From: Macrolepiota albuminosa
Lineage: Eukaryota; Basidiomycota; Agaricomycetes; Agaricales; Agaricaceae
Direction: 5' to 3'
NCBI GenBank assembly: GCA_027475525.1
Contig: JAMWFC010000117.1
Span: 2,032,183-2,096,182, forward strand
DNA length: 64,000 nt
Positions 36,191 to 45,809 of the stretch are shown here, piece after piece. The notes under the pieces were generated by a model, which searched no databases, had not been told where the DNA came from, and was given only the letters and a program-made list of their open reading frames with translations. The position numbers were made by a program, and so were the translations under genes. Positions within the stretch are counted from its first letter, which is position 1. Each line of letters opens with the position of its first letter.

Positions 36191-37288
36191 TCATATCTCC
36201 CGGTTAATATCTCCGCTCTGCTCTCCCCATCGAGATACGTACGCTCTCTGGTCCTCGCGGAGTCTCATCCTCTTCTCATTCGCCTCACCTAAGGCTTCCG
36301 TCCACCACGGTCTGGCCTTTTCTGATACCTTTCTCTCTCTTGCCGTCTCCTCCGTAGCGATTTTCATCGCTTCCGTGATGAGTTCGACGTCTTCATCAAG
36401 TTGCTCTGGGGACCGATTAGCATCTAGATCTCTTAGTGACGCCCACCTTTCCTCGTTTTTCTCCATCTCCAGTCTGAACGCCTCTTGCCAGTCTTCTGGT
36501 TTGGTTTCCTTGTAGTTAAACCTTTTACCCATAATGTTCTGTACCTCCGAGGTGCCATGGTCGATAGTCCATTTCAGGGCAAAGTGGTCCGAGCCGCACG
36601 CAAGACTTGGGTCTATCGCCCACTCCCTCGTAGCATCTAATGCCAGCGCTTCCGTATTCGCCCACGTGAGGTCCAGTACTGATGTAGCCCCACGTCTGCG
36701 GTGTTCATGGTATGTGCACATGCCCTTCTCATTTAGTAGTGTGAAGTCGTGTTCTTGTAGCCAATCTACTAGTTCTTGTGTCCTTTCCGCAGGCGGAGGT
36801 TCACCTTTGCTCCACATAGGGTGGTGCTGGTTCCAGTCCCCACTCAATATCACCGGGCGATCTGTCGGGATATCGATTGCTTGTAGTCTTGCGGCAGCGT
36901 CGTCATGTGATGGTTGGCTTCTGCTTCTGGGTTGGCTGTATACATTTATGATTGTTACTGTTGGGAAGTTAGCCTGCGTGACATCCAGAACTTGTATGTC
37001 CAGATCTTTTGCAAGATCTGAACGTAACGTTACTTCAAAGTCCTGTCTTTTCTTTACATACGCCATCACCCTCGGTCTCATATCGTCCGGTATTCTTGCC
37101 GTTGGGGGGATTGGGGTCCAAGCACCTAATGCTGCCGGCCCCCTCTGCTCATTGCCTATATGACCCCACCAGGGCTCTGTGACGAGTATTATGTCGAATC
37201 TGTCTATAAAGGTGTTGAGCATGGTATGGCATACCATGTTGCTCCTGTTAGTGTTCAGCTGTACTATGCGAATAGGTTTTGTTTTCAT
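36191..37288 (-). CDS. LINE ORF2, 5' part: apurinic-type endonuclease (ends at in-frame TGA)
   Basis: 365 codons from an ATG at 37288. Endonuclease motifs are in order and intact: IVQLNTNRS, IILVTEPWWG (catalytic Glu), TIINVYSQPRS, LSGDWNQHHPMW (Asp/Asn), TSVLDLTWANTEA and CGSDHFALKW (Asp-His pair). This nuclease nicks target DNA to prime reverse transcription. The start overlaps the ORF1 stop as ATGA, suggesting coupled re-initiation like that known for the LINE SART1. The terminal TGA (36193-36191) is followed in the same frame by the reverse transcriptase, so it is probably a nonsense mutation in one long ORF2 of about 1,350 codons. Confidence 0.9.
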   Translation of the reverse strand: MKTKPIRIVQLNTNRSNMVCHTMLNTFIDRFDIILVTEPWWGHIGNEQRGPAALGAWTPIPPTARIPDDMRPRVMAYVKKRQDFEVTLRSDLAKDLDIQVLDVTQANFPTVTIINVYSQPRSRSQPSHDDAAARLQAIDIPTDRPVILSGDWNQHHPMWSKGEPPPAERTQELVDWLQEHDFTLLNEKGMCTYHEHRRRGATSVLDLTWANTEALALDATREWAIDPSLACGSDHFALKWTIDHGTSEVQNIMGKRFNYKETKPEDWQEAFRLEMEKNEERWASLRDLDANRSPEQLDEDVELITEAMKIATEETARERKVSEKARPWWTEALGEANEKRMRLREDQRAYVSRWGEQSGDINREI

Positions 37289-37773
37289 ATTGTGGGTACG
37301 TTACCAGGCGTTCGTTCTTCTGTATCCTCTTCTACTACTACCTCCATCTGGTCCTCTCTCTCCCTCGCTCCGTGGTTGAGTAAGTTTTCGAGGGACATCG
37401 AACTATTCGGATTTCTCTTTCCTTCTCTAGCGTTCTCGTTGTGTCCGGGGGGTGATGGATTAATTCCATCGCCCCCTGTCTCGTTCGTTGTGGGTTTGCT
37501 CGGAACAGTCTCCCTCTTTTTGAGTTGTTTTCTTTTCTTGATGATCGTGCCTCCCTCTATGCCTGCGTAATCCTTTTCCCTGGCAATCATCTGGAAGCGT
37601 CTCCGTTCGGGGCAGTTTCTCTCCGTCGCCGGGTGGTCTCCTCCACAGTTCACACATCTGTTTTCCTGACTGCCCCTTTGACCATCGTCTTCGTCGCTCT
37701 TTTGAAGTTCTGTCGTTTGTTTTCCCACCATCCCAAATAATTGAATCAAGTTCTTCGTATGTTTTCCCGTCAT
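37285..37773 (-). CDS. LINE ORF1, nucleic-acid-binding protein, probably 5'-damaged
   Basis: 162 codons with one CCHC zinc knuckle (CVNCGGDHPATERNC), a basic Lys/Arg-rich segment and an acidic end, as in LINE ORF1 proteins that coat element RNA. An overlapping frame at about 37800-37600 also looks coding (ITWHDGKTYEELDSII), so ORF1 may originally have run longer and suffered a frameshift near 37700. Fungal Tad-like ORF1 proteins are normally much longer, which agrees with 5' truncation or damage. Confidence 0.7.
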   Translation of the reverse strand: MTGKHTKNLIQLFGMVGKQTTELQKSDEDDGQRGSQENRCVNCGGDHPATERNCPERRRFQMIAREKDYAGIEGGTIIKKRKQLKKRETVPSKPTTNETGGDGINPSPPGHNENAREGKRNPNSSMSLENLLNHGAREREDQMEVVVEEDTEERTPGNVPTI

Positions 37774-38032
37774 GCCATGTTATCTTATCGCTAGTAATTA
37801 GTCGCTGTATTGATACTTTTCGATAGTTAGATTGTTAGAATTGACTTTTTACTTGCGTTTCTCAACTTGAGGCGATGAAATTTGTCTCATTGAAGGTAAA
37901 CCTGCATTGAAAGACAGTTAGGCGTGAGGTATGTTTTAAAGTATCGAGCTGGGGCTGACTGACTGATATAGTAATCTCATTGGGGGTGAATCGAACATAA
38001 TCGTGATACGAGGAGACAGTGGCGGGCGTCCT

Positions 38033-39967
38033 GTATTCCAGCAGATGGCACATGCCGCCGAAGAGTTCTTCCCTGAAGCCAACCGACGAAGTTGTTAACC
38101 ATTCATCTTATTATTCACCTCGGCCGTCGACATCCTCGCGCACAGAGTACCCGATTCGTCGTATCGCCACAGGTCTCTCTTCAATCGTTGGGTCTAACAA
38201 TGGCGAGCGCTCCGGTGGATTCGTATTTGTGATTGACGGTTCGGCGCTGGAGCATGCTTTGGCTGACTATAAGTATAAGAACTTATTGTTGAAGCTTGCG
38301 ATACAGTGCGAGGGCATTGTGTCGTGTGTCGCCGTTGCAGAAGGCATTGATTGTGAGGCTTGTGAAAGAAGGGTTGGGTGTGATGACGTTGGCTATTGGA
38401 GATGGCGCTAACGATGTCAGCATGATTCAGGTGCGCTGTTTTGAGTTTATAATGAAGGGCGCTGCTCATGCTGCGTTGGTTTGTAACAGTCGGCTGATAT
38501 TGTTGGTATTTCGGGTGAGGAGGGGCTGCAGGCTGTCAATTCGTCAGATTATGCCATCGCACAGTACCGCTTCTTGAAACGACTCCTACTGGTCCATGAT
38601 CATTGGTCTTATGCCTGGAACGGAAACATGTATGTGCTTGCGCTATGCATATCTCTCCACTGCAGTAGCTGATCAAGTCGACTTTTGTAGGATACTGAAC
38701 TTCTTCTATAAAAACATTGTATGTATCGGTGTCTTGTGGTGTGGTGTCCAGATCTATTGCGGGTGGAGCTCAAACTACGCTTTCGAATACACATTCCTTC
38801 TTTTCTGGAATTCGTTCTGGACTATCGCTCCCGTTATTGCTATCGGACTCTTTGACCGTGTAGTCGGTACGTATGATCGTCTGGAGTATATTTTCACAGA
38901 CTCACAAAGGTCGCAGATGCGCATGTCCTCATGGACCTACCTGAGTTATATCGTTATGGATGGGAAGGAAAATGGTTCGGGCTCAAATGGTTTACTGTCT
39001 ACATGTTCGATGCTCTTTTCCAGGTATGTTGACTCACCTGTTTACGGTCCATCATCTGACATGGTTTAGTCGGCTATCCTCATCCTTTATGCCTATTTCT
39101 CTCCCTCAGCCCGTACAGATGGTTGGCAAGTAACACTCAATGAGTTCTCAACGGCAAGTCTTGCCTTCTTCCTTGGAACCTATTTACCTTCTCACTATTA
39201 TGCCAAACAGACCATGGTATTCTCTGCAGTCATAGCTGCAAATCTTTTTAATGGCCTCAACACGAACGTCTGGACAGGCTGGGTCTTCTTTGCCGTACTC
39301 ATTGGTATAGTGTTTATCTTTCTCTACACCGTATGATTTTCCCGATTTTTTCAACTACCGAATCTCACACACACTCCAACTATAGGCAATTTATGCTTCC
39401 ATTTCCTCTGGTTGGTTTGTCACTCCAATGTTTGGATATAACCACTTTCTTTGGCCCTCGGCATACTTCTGGCTCTGTATACCTCTCACCGTCTGTCTTG
39501 CCTTGGCTCCGCGTTATTTCGCCAAAACATGGAAGTTTGGTTTTGCTCCAGATGACATCGACATCGTGCGGTACACTGGCAAAACGGAGCCGGAACGCGA
39601 TCTCGCCAAAGACGCTTATATCTCGGCATCGAGCTCGACGCATCCATTTGCACGCCCTTCATCGTCCCGGCGGACGTCACGGACTAGCTTTGCCTCTGAA
39701 CGCCCACCTCGGCCGTCCTTCGACCCACGAAATGGCAGTAGAACTGATATGTCAACAGGCATGCGGTCAGTACATCGTGGGTTTGACTTCTCGACCGAGG
39801 AGGGCGGCGTTGCGATGCAGCGGATGCAGACGAACCTATCCGAACGTCGTGAAAGCAGTCCGTTACGACACAACAAAACACGAACCGTAATCGACGTCGT
39901 GGAACGCTTGGTCATGTATTTTCTGTACGACGGGGCTTTCTACGGAAGAAGCCTTCGCGTCAGATGA
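38033..39967 (+). pseudogene. P4-type phospholipid flippase (Dnf/Drs2-like), 5'-truncated and frameshifted
   Basis: Carboxyl-terminal third of a P4-ATPase, the family that flips aminophospholipids to the cytosolic leaflet. Visible: EEFFPEA, then after a one-base shift DEVVNHSSYYSPRP and FVFVIDGSALEHALAD, then [10 protein letters not shown] second shift (about five bases lost near 38325) leads to [14 protein letters not shown] and [14 protein letters not shown], the hinge motif. Membrane exons follow: NFFYKNIVCIGVLWCG, FLLFWNSFWTIAPVIAIG, LAFFLGTYLPSHYYAKQ and SAYFWLCIPLTVCLALAP, with introns kept. The tail is Ser/Arg-rich. The phosphorylation motif DKTGT and the first ~900 residues are absent. 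The LINE lies directly upstream. A broken relic, unless the two shifts are sequencing errors. Confidence 0.8.
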
Positions 39968-40105
39968 ATGATGCCAGCATGCTTCAGGAAATTACTCCAG
40001 GCTAAGTTTTTAAGCGAGACCTGACGGGAAGCTCAGGAGATTCCACAAGTTGTGTGGCACATCTTCTCTTTGTGAATAACTTTACTTTACTTGACTTGAC
40101 TTGTT

Positions 40106-40267
40106 TCACTCTTTACTTTACTTTCACTTTACCTACCGTCTCTTTACTTCACTCTTTACTTTACTTTCACTTTACCTACCGTCTCTTTACTTCACTCTTT
40201 ACTTTACTTTCACTTTACCTACCGTCTCTTTACTTCACTCTTTACTTTCCTTTCACTTTACCTACCG
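40106..40267. repeat. 43-bp minisatellite, about 3.8 copies
   Basis: Three full copies (40139-40181, 40182-40224, 40225-40267) preceded by a partial one (40106-40138). The unit is built only of CTTTA/CACTT-like pyrimidine-rich blocks ending in CTACCG. The last copy carries one T-to-C change. It lies between the P4-ATPase relic and NOP4. Confidence 0.92.
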
Positions 40268-40408
40268 TCCCAGCGAGGTTCTTACCTGAATTACTTTACG
40301 TAATGTCGTTAGGAATAAAATCTCATCTCATCATCGCATACTCGAGAGCCCAAAATTTGTCCAAGGTCGCACGCTGCAGCCTCGCAGAGTTGACGCGGGC
40401 TTTTACTA

Positions 40409-43400
40409 ATGTCGGACATGCTGGGAAAACGGAAAGAACGCGAGGGTGAGGAGGACTCAACGAAATTGGGGTCTCATGGGTCAGGAAAACAAGTTCTTAT
40501 TGAATAACTATTTCTAATGATGTCCACTTCCCAGGTCCACACTATTTGTTTCTAATCTGCCATACACTGCGACCTCTGTGGATCTCCAGACGCTCTTTTC
40601 AAATATAGCACCTGTCAGATCTGCTTTTATTGTCACAGAGCCTGGTTCTGGTGTATCTAAAGGTGTCGGTTATGTCTCGTTCGCAATCAAAGAAGATGCT
40701 CAAATGGCATACGACACAATAACCAAGGATGGACTGAGCTTAGTAGGAAGAAATCTACGAATAGAAAAGAAGATGCTCAAATGGCATACGACACAATATC
40801 CAAGGATGGACTGAGCTTAGTAGGAAGAAATCTACGAATAGAGTGGGCTGATAAGAAGGTGTGTTTTCTTCATCTTACCATCACATCTGGTTAATGTATC
40901 GCCATTCCTTAGCACAAGGATTTGGGAAACAAGACGGTGAAAAAGGGACCAAAAATGGAAGCCTCATCGAAAACACAACGACCACGATTGCCCCAAGACC
41001 CTTTGGCGATTCGTACAATTGTCATTTCTGGTCTTCCTCCTTCCATTGACTCTAAGGTTCTCTGGAAAAAAGTACGAAAATACAATGGTGCTGAGAAGGT
41101 TGAATCACTGAGCGAAGACGGTACTACGGGTACGCTCGGATTTCTATAACACTAATATTCGTCTGCTTATACCATCGAAGCCAGTATCATCTTCACAACC
41201 CCTGCGGCTGCCTCTGAAGCAGTTAGCAAACTTCACGCACACGTCTTCAAAGGATGCCTCCTTTCAGTGACCCTAAAGAAACGTCTGGAAACATTGTCGA
41301 AGTCTGCCGTAAAGAAACCTCTTAAAGATGATACTGGTGTCTTGAAGGGTCCTACCCCAAACCCTTCTAGTTGTCGAAGTCTGCCGTAAAGAAACCTCTT
41401 AAAGATGATACTGGTGTCTTGAAGGGTCCTACCCCAAACCCTTCTAGCCGTCTCATTGTACGGAATCTACCCTTCAACGCAACTGAACAGGACATTCGCG
41501 CCGCATTTTTACCCTATGGACCCATATATTCAATACATATACCCAAGAAGCAGGACGTTACTGGCGAAGGTGAGGTTGAAGTCGAAGGTAGGGTGGAAGG
41601 TTCAAGCAAAATGAGGCCACTACGGATAAAAGGGTTCGCATTCGTTTGGATGTTGAGCAAGAAAGATGCGGAAAAAGCGATTGAAGGCTGTAACGGCATG
41701 ACCATCCGAGCGGGATCTGCAGAATCACTCGTGGCCGATAAACAAAAGAGAAAGAAGCAGCGGCGAGAGGAGAAGAAGGCAAAATTGGCGGAGGCAAGTG
41801 GAGTGGAGGGTGCAAAGGGGGAAATGGAGGAACTTGTGCCCGAAGCGGACATGGAAGAGAAACATGGGACGGCGACAGAACGAGTGATTGCTGTTGACTG
41901 GGCTCTAAGCAAAGACAGGTGGGAGGAAGAGAAGGCGAAGATGGAGGAGAATGCAGATGTCGAGATGGATGAAGCTTCAGGATCTGCGGACAGCGATGAG
42001 GATAGTAGTTGGAGCAGTGATGACGAAAGTGACGAGGAAGGGAGACTAGGTGTCCACAGAGACGAAAACGGCTCTAACAGTGAGGGTGATGAAGAGGATG
42101 ATGAAGGGAATGAGGACGAAAATCGAGAGGAACCTGTCAGACCTACACTTCCACCTCCAGAAGCTGGAACCACAGTATTCATCCGCAATTTGCCGTTTAC
42201 CGCAACGGAAGATGAGCTACGAACATTGTATGTCTTTCCCCCGTAAAACAAAACAATGTCTGACAACGACGGCAGGTTCAGTTCTTTTGGACCGCTTCGT
42301 TATGCGCGCATTGCCATGGATCACGAGACTGGACGTTCACGAGGAACTGGCTTTGCATGCTTCTGGAATAAGGATGACGCAGATAAAGCTCTTATTCAAA
42401 GTGACCTGTTGCGAACAGAGACAACTGGTGCTGCAGTAGTACGTACGGCCCCTTCGAATGCCATCAGGATTAACTGATTGGTATTTTTCTTAAGCCCGTG
42501 AAGAAAAATCCATTTATGATGCCCTCAATATTGACTCCCGATCCGTCGTCTTCGTTGGCCCAGAGTCTTGTTCTCCATGGGAGAACTCTTGATGTCATAC
42601 GTGCGGTGACTCGGGATGAAGCTGGCAAGTTGAAGGAAGCTGGTGAAAAGAGCCGGCAGAAGGCAGATAAACGCAATATGTATCTTCTCCGAGAAGGAGG
42701 TCAGTCGTTTGTGCAACCGACTCCTACCACCTAGACTCATTTTTTTCAGTGATTCTTCCGAACAGCCCTGGAGCCGAGACACTATCACCTAAAGAGGTTG
42801 AGCAACGGACAGCTTCCTTCAACGCTCGCCGTCAGCTTCTCAAGTCCAATCCCTCACTCTTCATATCAAAGACACGTCTTAGTGTCCGACAGATTCCTCT
42901 TTTCGTTAGCGAACGGATGCTCAAACGTCTTGCTATACATGCGATCAAAGCATTCGAGTCGGAAGCGAAGAAAGGTGATCGACTCCCTCTCAGTGCTGAC
43001 GAGCTCGCAGATATTGCGCCACTAGAAGAACGGAGTCAGGAGCAGGAAAGTAACAAAAGTAAGAAGAAGCGATTGATGGGACGACAAACAGGTGTGAAGC
43101 AAGCCAAGATCGTACGACAGATGGAGCGTGTTGATCACATCACTGGGAAGGGCCGGAGCAAAGGGTACGGTTTCCTAGAGCTGAATACACATGCAGATGC
43201 TCTACGTGTGCTCCGATGGGCAAACAGCAATTCTGAAGTGGGATCGTTGCTTGAGGAATGGTGGAAGGATGAATTGAAAGACCTAGTAAAGCAGGAATCG
43301 GCCAAGGAGACAACAGATGATGCGAGGCTGGCGAGACTGAAGGAGGAGTTAGACAAAGATGGGGCGAAGAAGAGCAAGGGCACGTTGATCTGCGAGTTCT

Positions 43401-43701
43401 CCATTGAAAATATCCAGGTCATTCAACGGCGGAAGGCAGCACAAGATAAAGGGCCGGTAAGCTGTGAAATTTGTATTCCTACAGCAGCTGATATATGTCT
43501 ATACAGTCAAGCGACAAGAAGAATGGCGAAAAGAGAAATAAAGGAGACCAGAAAAAGGATAAAGAGGAGCGGTCTCCTAAAAGACAGCGGGTCAGTCAAG
43601 AGAAGTCAAAAATTGTGGAACCAGAGAAGCCACAAAAGCCGAAAAATAACTTTGGGGCACTAATCGGGCGAAAAAGGAGGGAACGAAAAGCAAAGAAATA
43701 G
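40409..43701 (+). CDS. NOP4: Nop4/RBM28-like nucleolar RRM protein (interrupted by two 77-bp duplications)
   Basis: Four-RRM nucleolar protein needed for 60S ribosome assembly. Start MSDMLGKRKEREGEEDSTKL; an intron with donor GTCTCA gives GSTLFVSNLPYTATSVDLQ (RRM1). RRM2 has TIVISGLPPSIDSKVL. RRM3 has RLIVRNLPFNATEQDIRAAF. A long acidic linker (EDSSWSSDDESDEEG) precedes RRM4, TTVFIRNLPFTATEDELRTL then FSSFGPLRYARIAMDHETG. The C-terminal half holds RQIPLFVSERMLKRLAIHA and GKGRSKGYGFLELNTHADAL, and ends in a Lys/Arg-rich tail with NNFGALIGRKRRERKAKK. The 77-bp duplications at 40689-40842 and 41294-41447 break the frame as given. With one copy of each removed, both exons read through (LRIEWADKK; NPSSRLIVRN). 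So the gene itself is probably intact. Confidence 0.9.
40689..40842. repeat. 77-bp tandem duplication A (in NOP4 RRM1 exon)
   Basis: 40689-40765 is repeated at 40766-40842 with one mismatch (40722 A, 40799 T). 77 is not a multiple of three, so the second copy shifts the frame and leads to a stop at 40812-40814. Confidence 0.95.
41294..41447. repeat. 77-bp tandem duplication B (in NOP4, between RRM2 and RRM3)
   Basis: 41294-41370 is repeated exactly at 41371-41447. Collapsing it joins ...PTPNPSS to RLIVRNLPF in frame. Confidence 0.96.
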
Positions 43702-43853
43702 ACATAGTTTTTGCTTGATTCTCTGTTCCGCTCGTTCGAGAAATGAAGTGATGCTGAAAAGTTCAACAATATCTGACAGATGCAAGACTGACTAGTACTG
43801 ACTTTTGAGACAGTCGTCGAGCAACCGCCTCTGAATATTTGTGACACGATACG

Positions 43854-44096
43854 ATGTCCATTGACCCTTATCATGCGGTGGAACAGGAAGTTCAAGCCAC
43901 TCTGCAGGCTGCTGCGCAACTACGGTCGTCGTATCTACGAATAGGGAGTACAGCAAGGGAGGGGAGCGAAGAGCTCCAATATACGATTTCTGAGGTATGT
44001 CAAGTTCCGAGCCTTTTATAGTCGAAGGGCACACTTGCTGCGCTCGAAGCGGACCTGGAGGACTTGGACGAAAGTGTGAAGTGTGTATCATACACG
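43854..44096 (+). pseudogene. Syntaxin-6/Tlg1-like SNARE, N-terminal stub only
   Basis: Starts MSIDPYHAVEQEVQATLQAA, then QLRSSYLRIGSTAREG and ELQYTISE; a short intron (GTATGT...TATAG) joins SKGTLAALEADLEDLDESVK. This is the three-helix N-terminal domain of syntaxin-6/Tlg1 (D-P-[FY]-xx-V-xx-E-V and ...L..IE.DLEDLDE pattern), used in endosome-to-Golgi fusion. The SNARE helix and membrane anchor are not found downstream. The reading frame ends where the 134-bp segment shared with 30.4 kb begins, followed at once by the oppositely oriented Nudix gene. It looks truncated by rearrangement, unless the rest was lost at an assembly join. Confidence 0.68.
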
Positions 44097-44230
44097 TATA
44101 CCCTACATTTGCTATAGTTTCGAGACTAGATTGAAGGCATGTGGTTCTATCTCTGTAAATACATCGAAGTTCCTCTCTACAGTGACTTCAGAAGTGATCT
44201 GCAATGCAAATGTGAGATCATAATTGTGTC
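44097..44230. repeat. 134-bp segment shared with 30412-30545
   Basis: Same orientation in both places, four mismatches. Covers the last codons and stop of the Nudix gene. Its left edge coincides with the breakpoint of the syntaxin-like stub. Confidence 0.85.
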
Positions 44231-45335
44231 GAATGGTATCAAAATATGTGCATACCCCGCCTTTGCCAGATCTGACGACTACACGGTGTCGCCGACCTTT
44301 AGAGCCGCCGCGCGTTTCGTCACCTTCATATGTCAAGATAGATTTTCCTTCTCTATCGGGAGAACCAAGTCTAAGAGGATTCAGCACCATACGTCCGAAC
44401 AGGCCCTTTGATAGAGCTTCTACACGTTCTCGTTGTGCTGGTGTATTCGACGGACCCTGCAAAATTTCTGAAAGGGTGTGAAGGAGATATGCTTGGGGAG
44501 GCATAAACGTAATCTGTCCTTCGCGAAACTCTCTAATTGCGTCGGCTGGATGGAGGTATCGGGCAGAGATAACTTCCTGCCCGCCGTCTACCCCAGTCAG
44601 CCGATGAATTACGAGAAAACATATAAACAGTACCGTGTTTGGGGATGCGATCTTGTTTGGTCCCGGATGAGAAACCTGGTGAAGACGTTGCCGAGAGGAA
44701 GGCAATGAAGAAATGAGTATGGAATCGCCTGTGCGACATCAAGCCGTATATTGGGGTAGTCACGGAGCTGATCATACCTCGGTGCGTTGGCAGGGGTGAT
44801 CCACTGTGTGAATGGAAGAAGTGAATCCACGTCGGGCCTCATGTTCTGGCTCGAAAGAAAGGCCTGAAAGCTCAATTTCTGTGAATGAATGTTACGGCGC
44901 GCCTCATCCAACATTTCATCTGTCAATATGGTTGATGCATTGTCGGAGGCTGGGGAGGCAAGTAGAATTCCAGATTCTTCAAACGTTTCGCGTATCGCCG
45001 TCATAACAAGGGAAGTATCCTGTTTCCGGTCAAAGTTTCCTCCAGGAAACACCTAGTGTAGGAATATCTAATATGAAATATGCTGTCGATAAATGGGGAA
45101 TACATACATGAACACCACCAAAGTGCCGAGCCTCTGGGTTGCGATGTACCAGAAGTACTTCGTTACGCGAGTTGACAATAATGACACTTGCAGATGGCCT
45201 AGGGACCAGATTCTGTACAGGGGTCGTAGTAGTATTGCTAACCATAGTGTAATAAGGTGTGCGGAACTTGTTTGGAGTAACAGACGTCAGATGTGGGCGA
45301 GAGACACAGCGGATGATGTTCTGAGTCAGTACCAT
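44112..45335 (-). CDS. Nudix hydrolase (NUDT19-like)
   Basis: Hydrolase of nucleoside-diphosphate-linked compounds. NUDT19-type members cleave CoA or acyl-CoA. Exons read PRPSASVIIVNSRNEVLLVH and NPEARHFGGVHV|FPGGN, then the Nudix helix MTAIRETFEESGILLA (RExxEExG core present), FTQWITPANAPR|RF, THFFIAFLSA, and GGQEVISARYLHPADAI, FREGQITFMPPQAYLL. The C-terminus is RHRVVVRSGKGG then NFDVFTEIEPHAFNL. The first Glu of the full GX5E box is not obvious, as in many NUDT19 relatives that carry a longer insert there. Start at 45335 is the first ATG; a later ATG at 45245 would also keep the whole domain and drop a mitochondrial-like leader. About four exons. Confidence 0.84.
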
Positions 45336-45809
45336 ATATATGTACTCTCAGGGCTGCCCTGCTTTGATTGTTTGGAGGAGCAGTTTCACGTTCTGCGATC
45401 GGAGCGGGAATACCGGTAGTCGGAAGAACACTACCGATGGACACGTGGATATAAAATGCTTCCGCAATTTCTATGGATTGCGTTACAGCACAGGATGTGC
45501 ATAAGTAAAGTCGGAAAAAAGTGGGTTTGCAACCTTCAATGTCAAAGTCCTTACTCTTGAAAACCACTGGTCAGAAGTGTATCGAAAGGTCTGCAACGAT
45601 CGCTTTGAAACGACCACTAGTCTTGAAGCTTGAAGCTTGAAGACCCAGTTTTGAATCTGGGTGATCATATGTACACCACAATGCACACAAATTGACATGG
45701 GTATGTAAATAAGCACCATAGATTCTTGAAAACAAGACCTTATCATTACATTCTGGGTCAGAAATATGCCTTTAAGTTGTACGATGACTGCGAAAGATCG
45801 AAAGATACT
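45336..45809. other. Intergenic
   Basis: About 470 bp between the start of the Nudix gene and the stop of the UBLCP1-like gene. A small GAAGCTT tandem (about 45627-45640) is present. No gene seen. Confidence 0.55.

Larger units (their letters stand above)
32771..37860 (-). mobile_element. Non-LTR retrotransposon (LINE), Tad/I-like, near full length
   Basis: Minus-strand element of about 5 kb: ORF1 with a CCHC knuckle, apurinic-type endonuclease, reverse transcriptase, RNase H, a 3' UTR of about 430 bp and a (TTCA)n tail. ORF1 and ORF2 overlap as ATGA (37288-37285). ORF2 is interrupted by one in-frame TGA (36193-36191). No long terminal repeats are present. The 5' limit is approximate. I could not find a target-site duplication. 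It has a base composition and lack of introns unlike the flanking genes. It lies between the membrane-protein gene and a decayed P4-ATPase. Confidence 0.88.

Noticed and set aside
36191..36193. TGA in LINE ORF2 as selenocysteine or programmed recoding
   Set aside because: No supporting structure or context is visible, and fungi of this group lack selenocysteine decoding as far as is known. A nonsense mutation is simpler.
33352..37570. Several plus-strand ORFs of 100-230 codons across the LINE
   Set aside because: Antisense shadows of the long retrotransposon frames; compositions rich in Ser, Cys and Leu with no domains.
37981..38000. GTTCGATTC T-loop-like box on the minus strand suggesting a tRNA
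   Set aside because: No matching D-arm, anticodon stem or acceptor stem could be folded around it.
41514..42266. 250-codon minus-strand ORF antisense to NOP4
   Set aside because: Ser/Pro-rich shadow of the acidic, Glu/Asp-rich linker of NOP4; no family, no introns.
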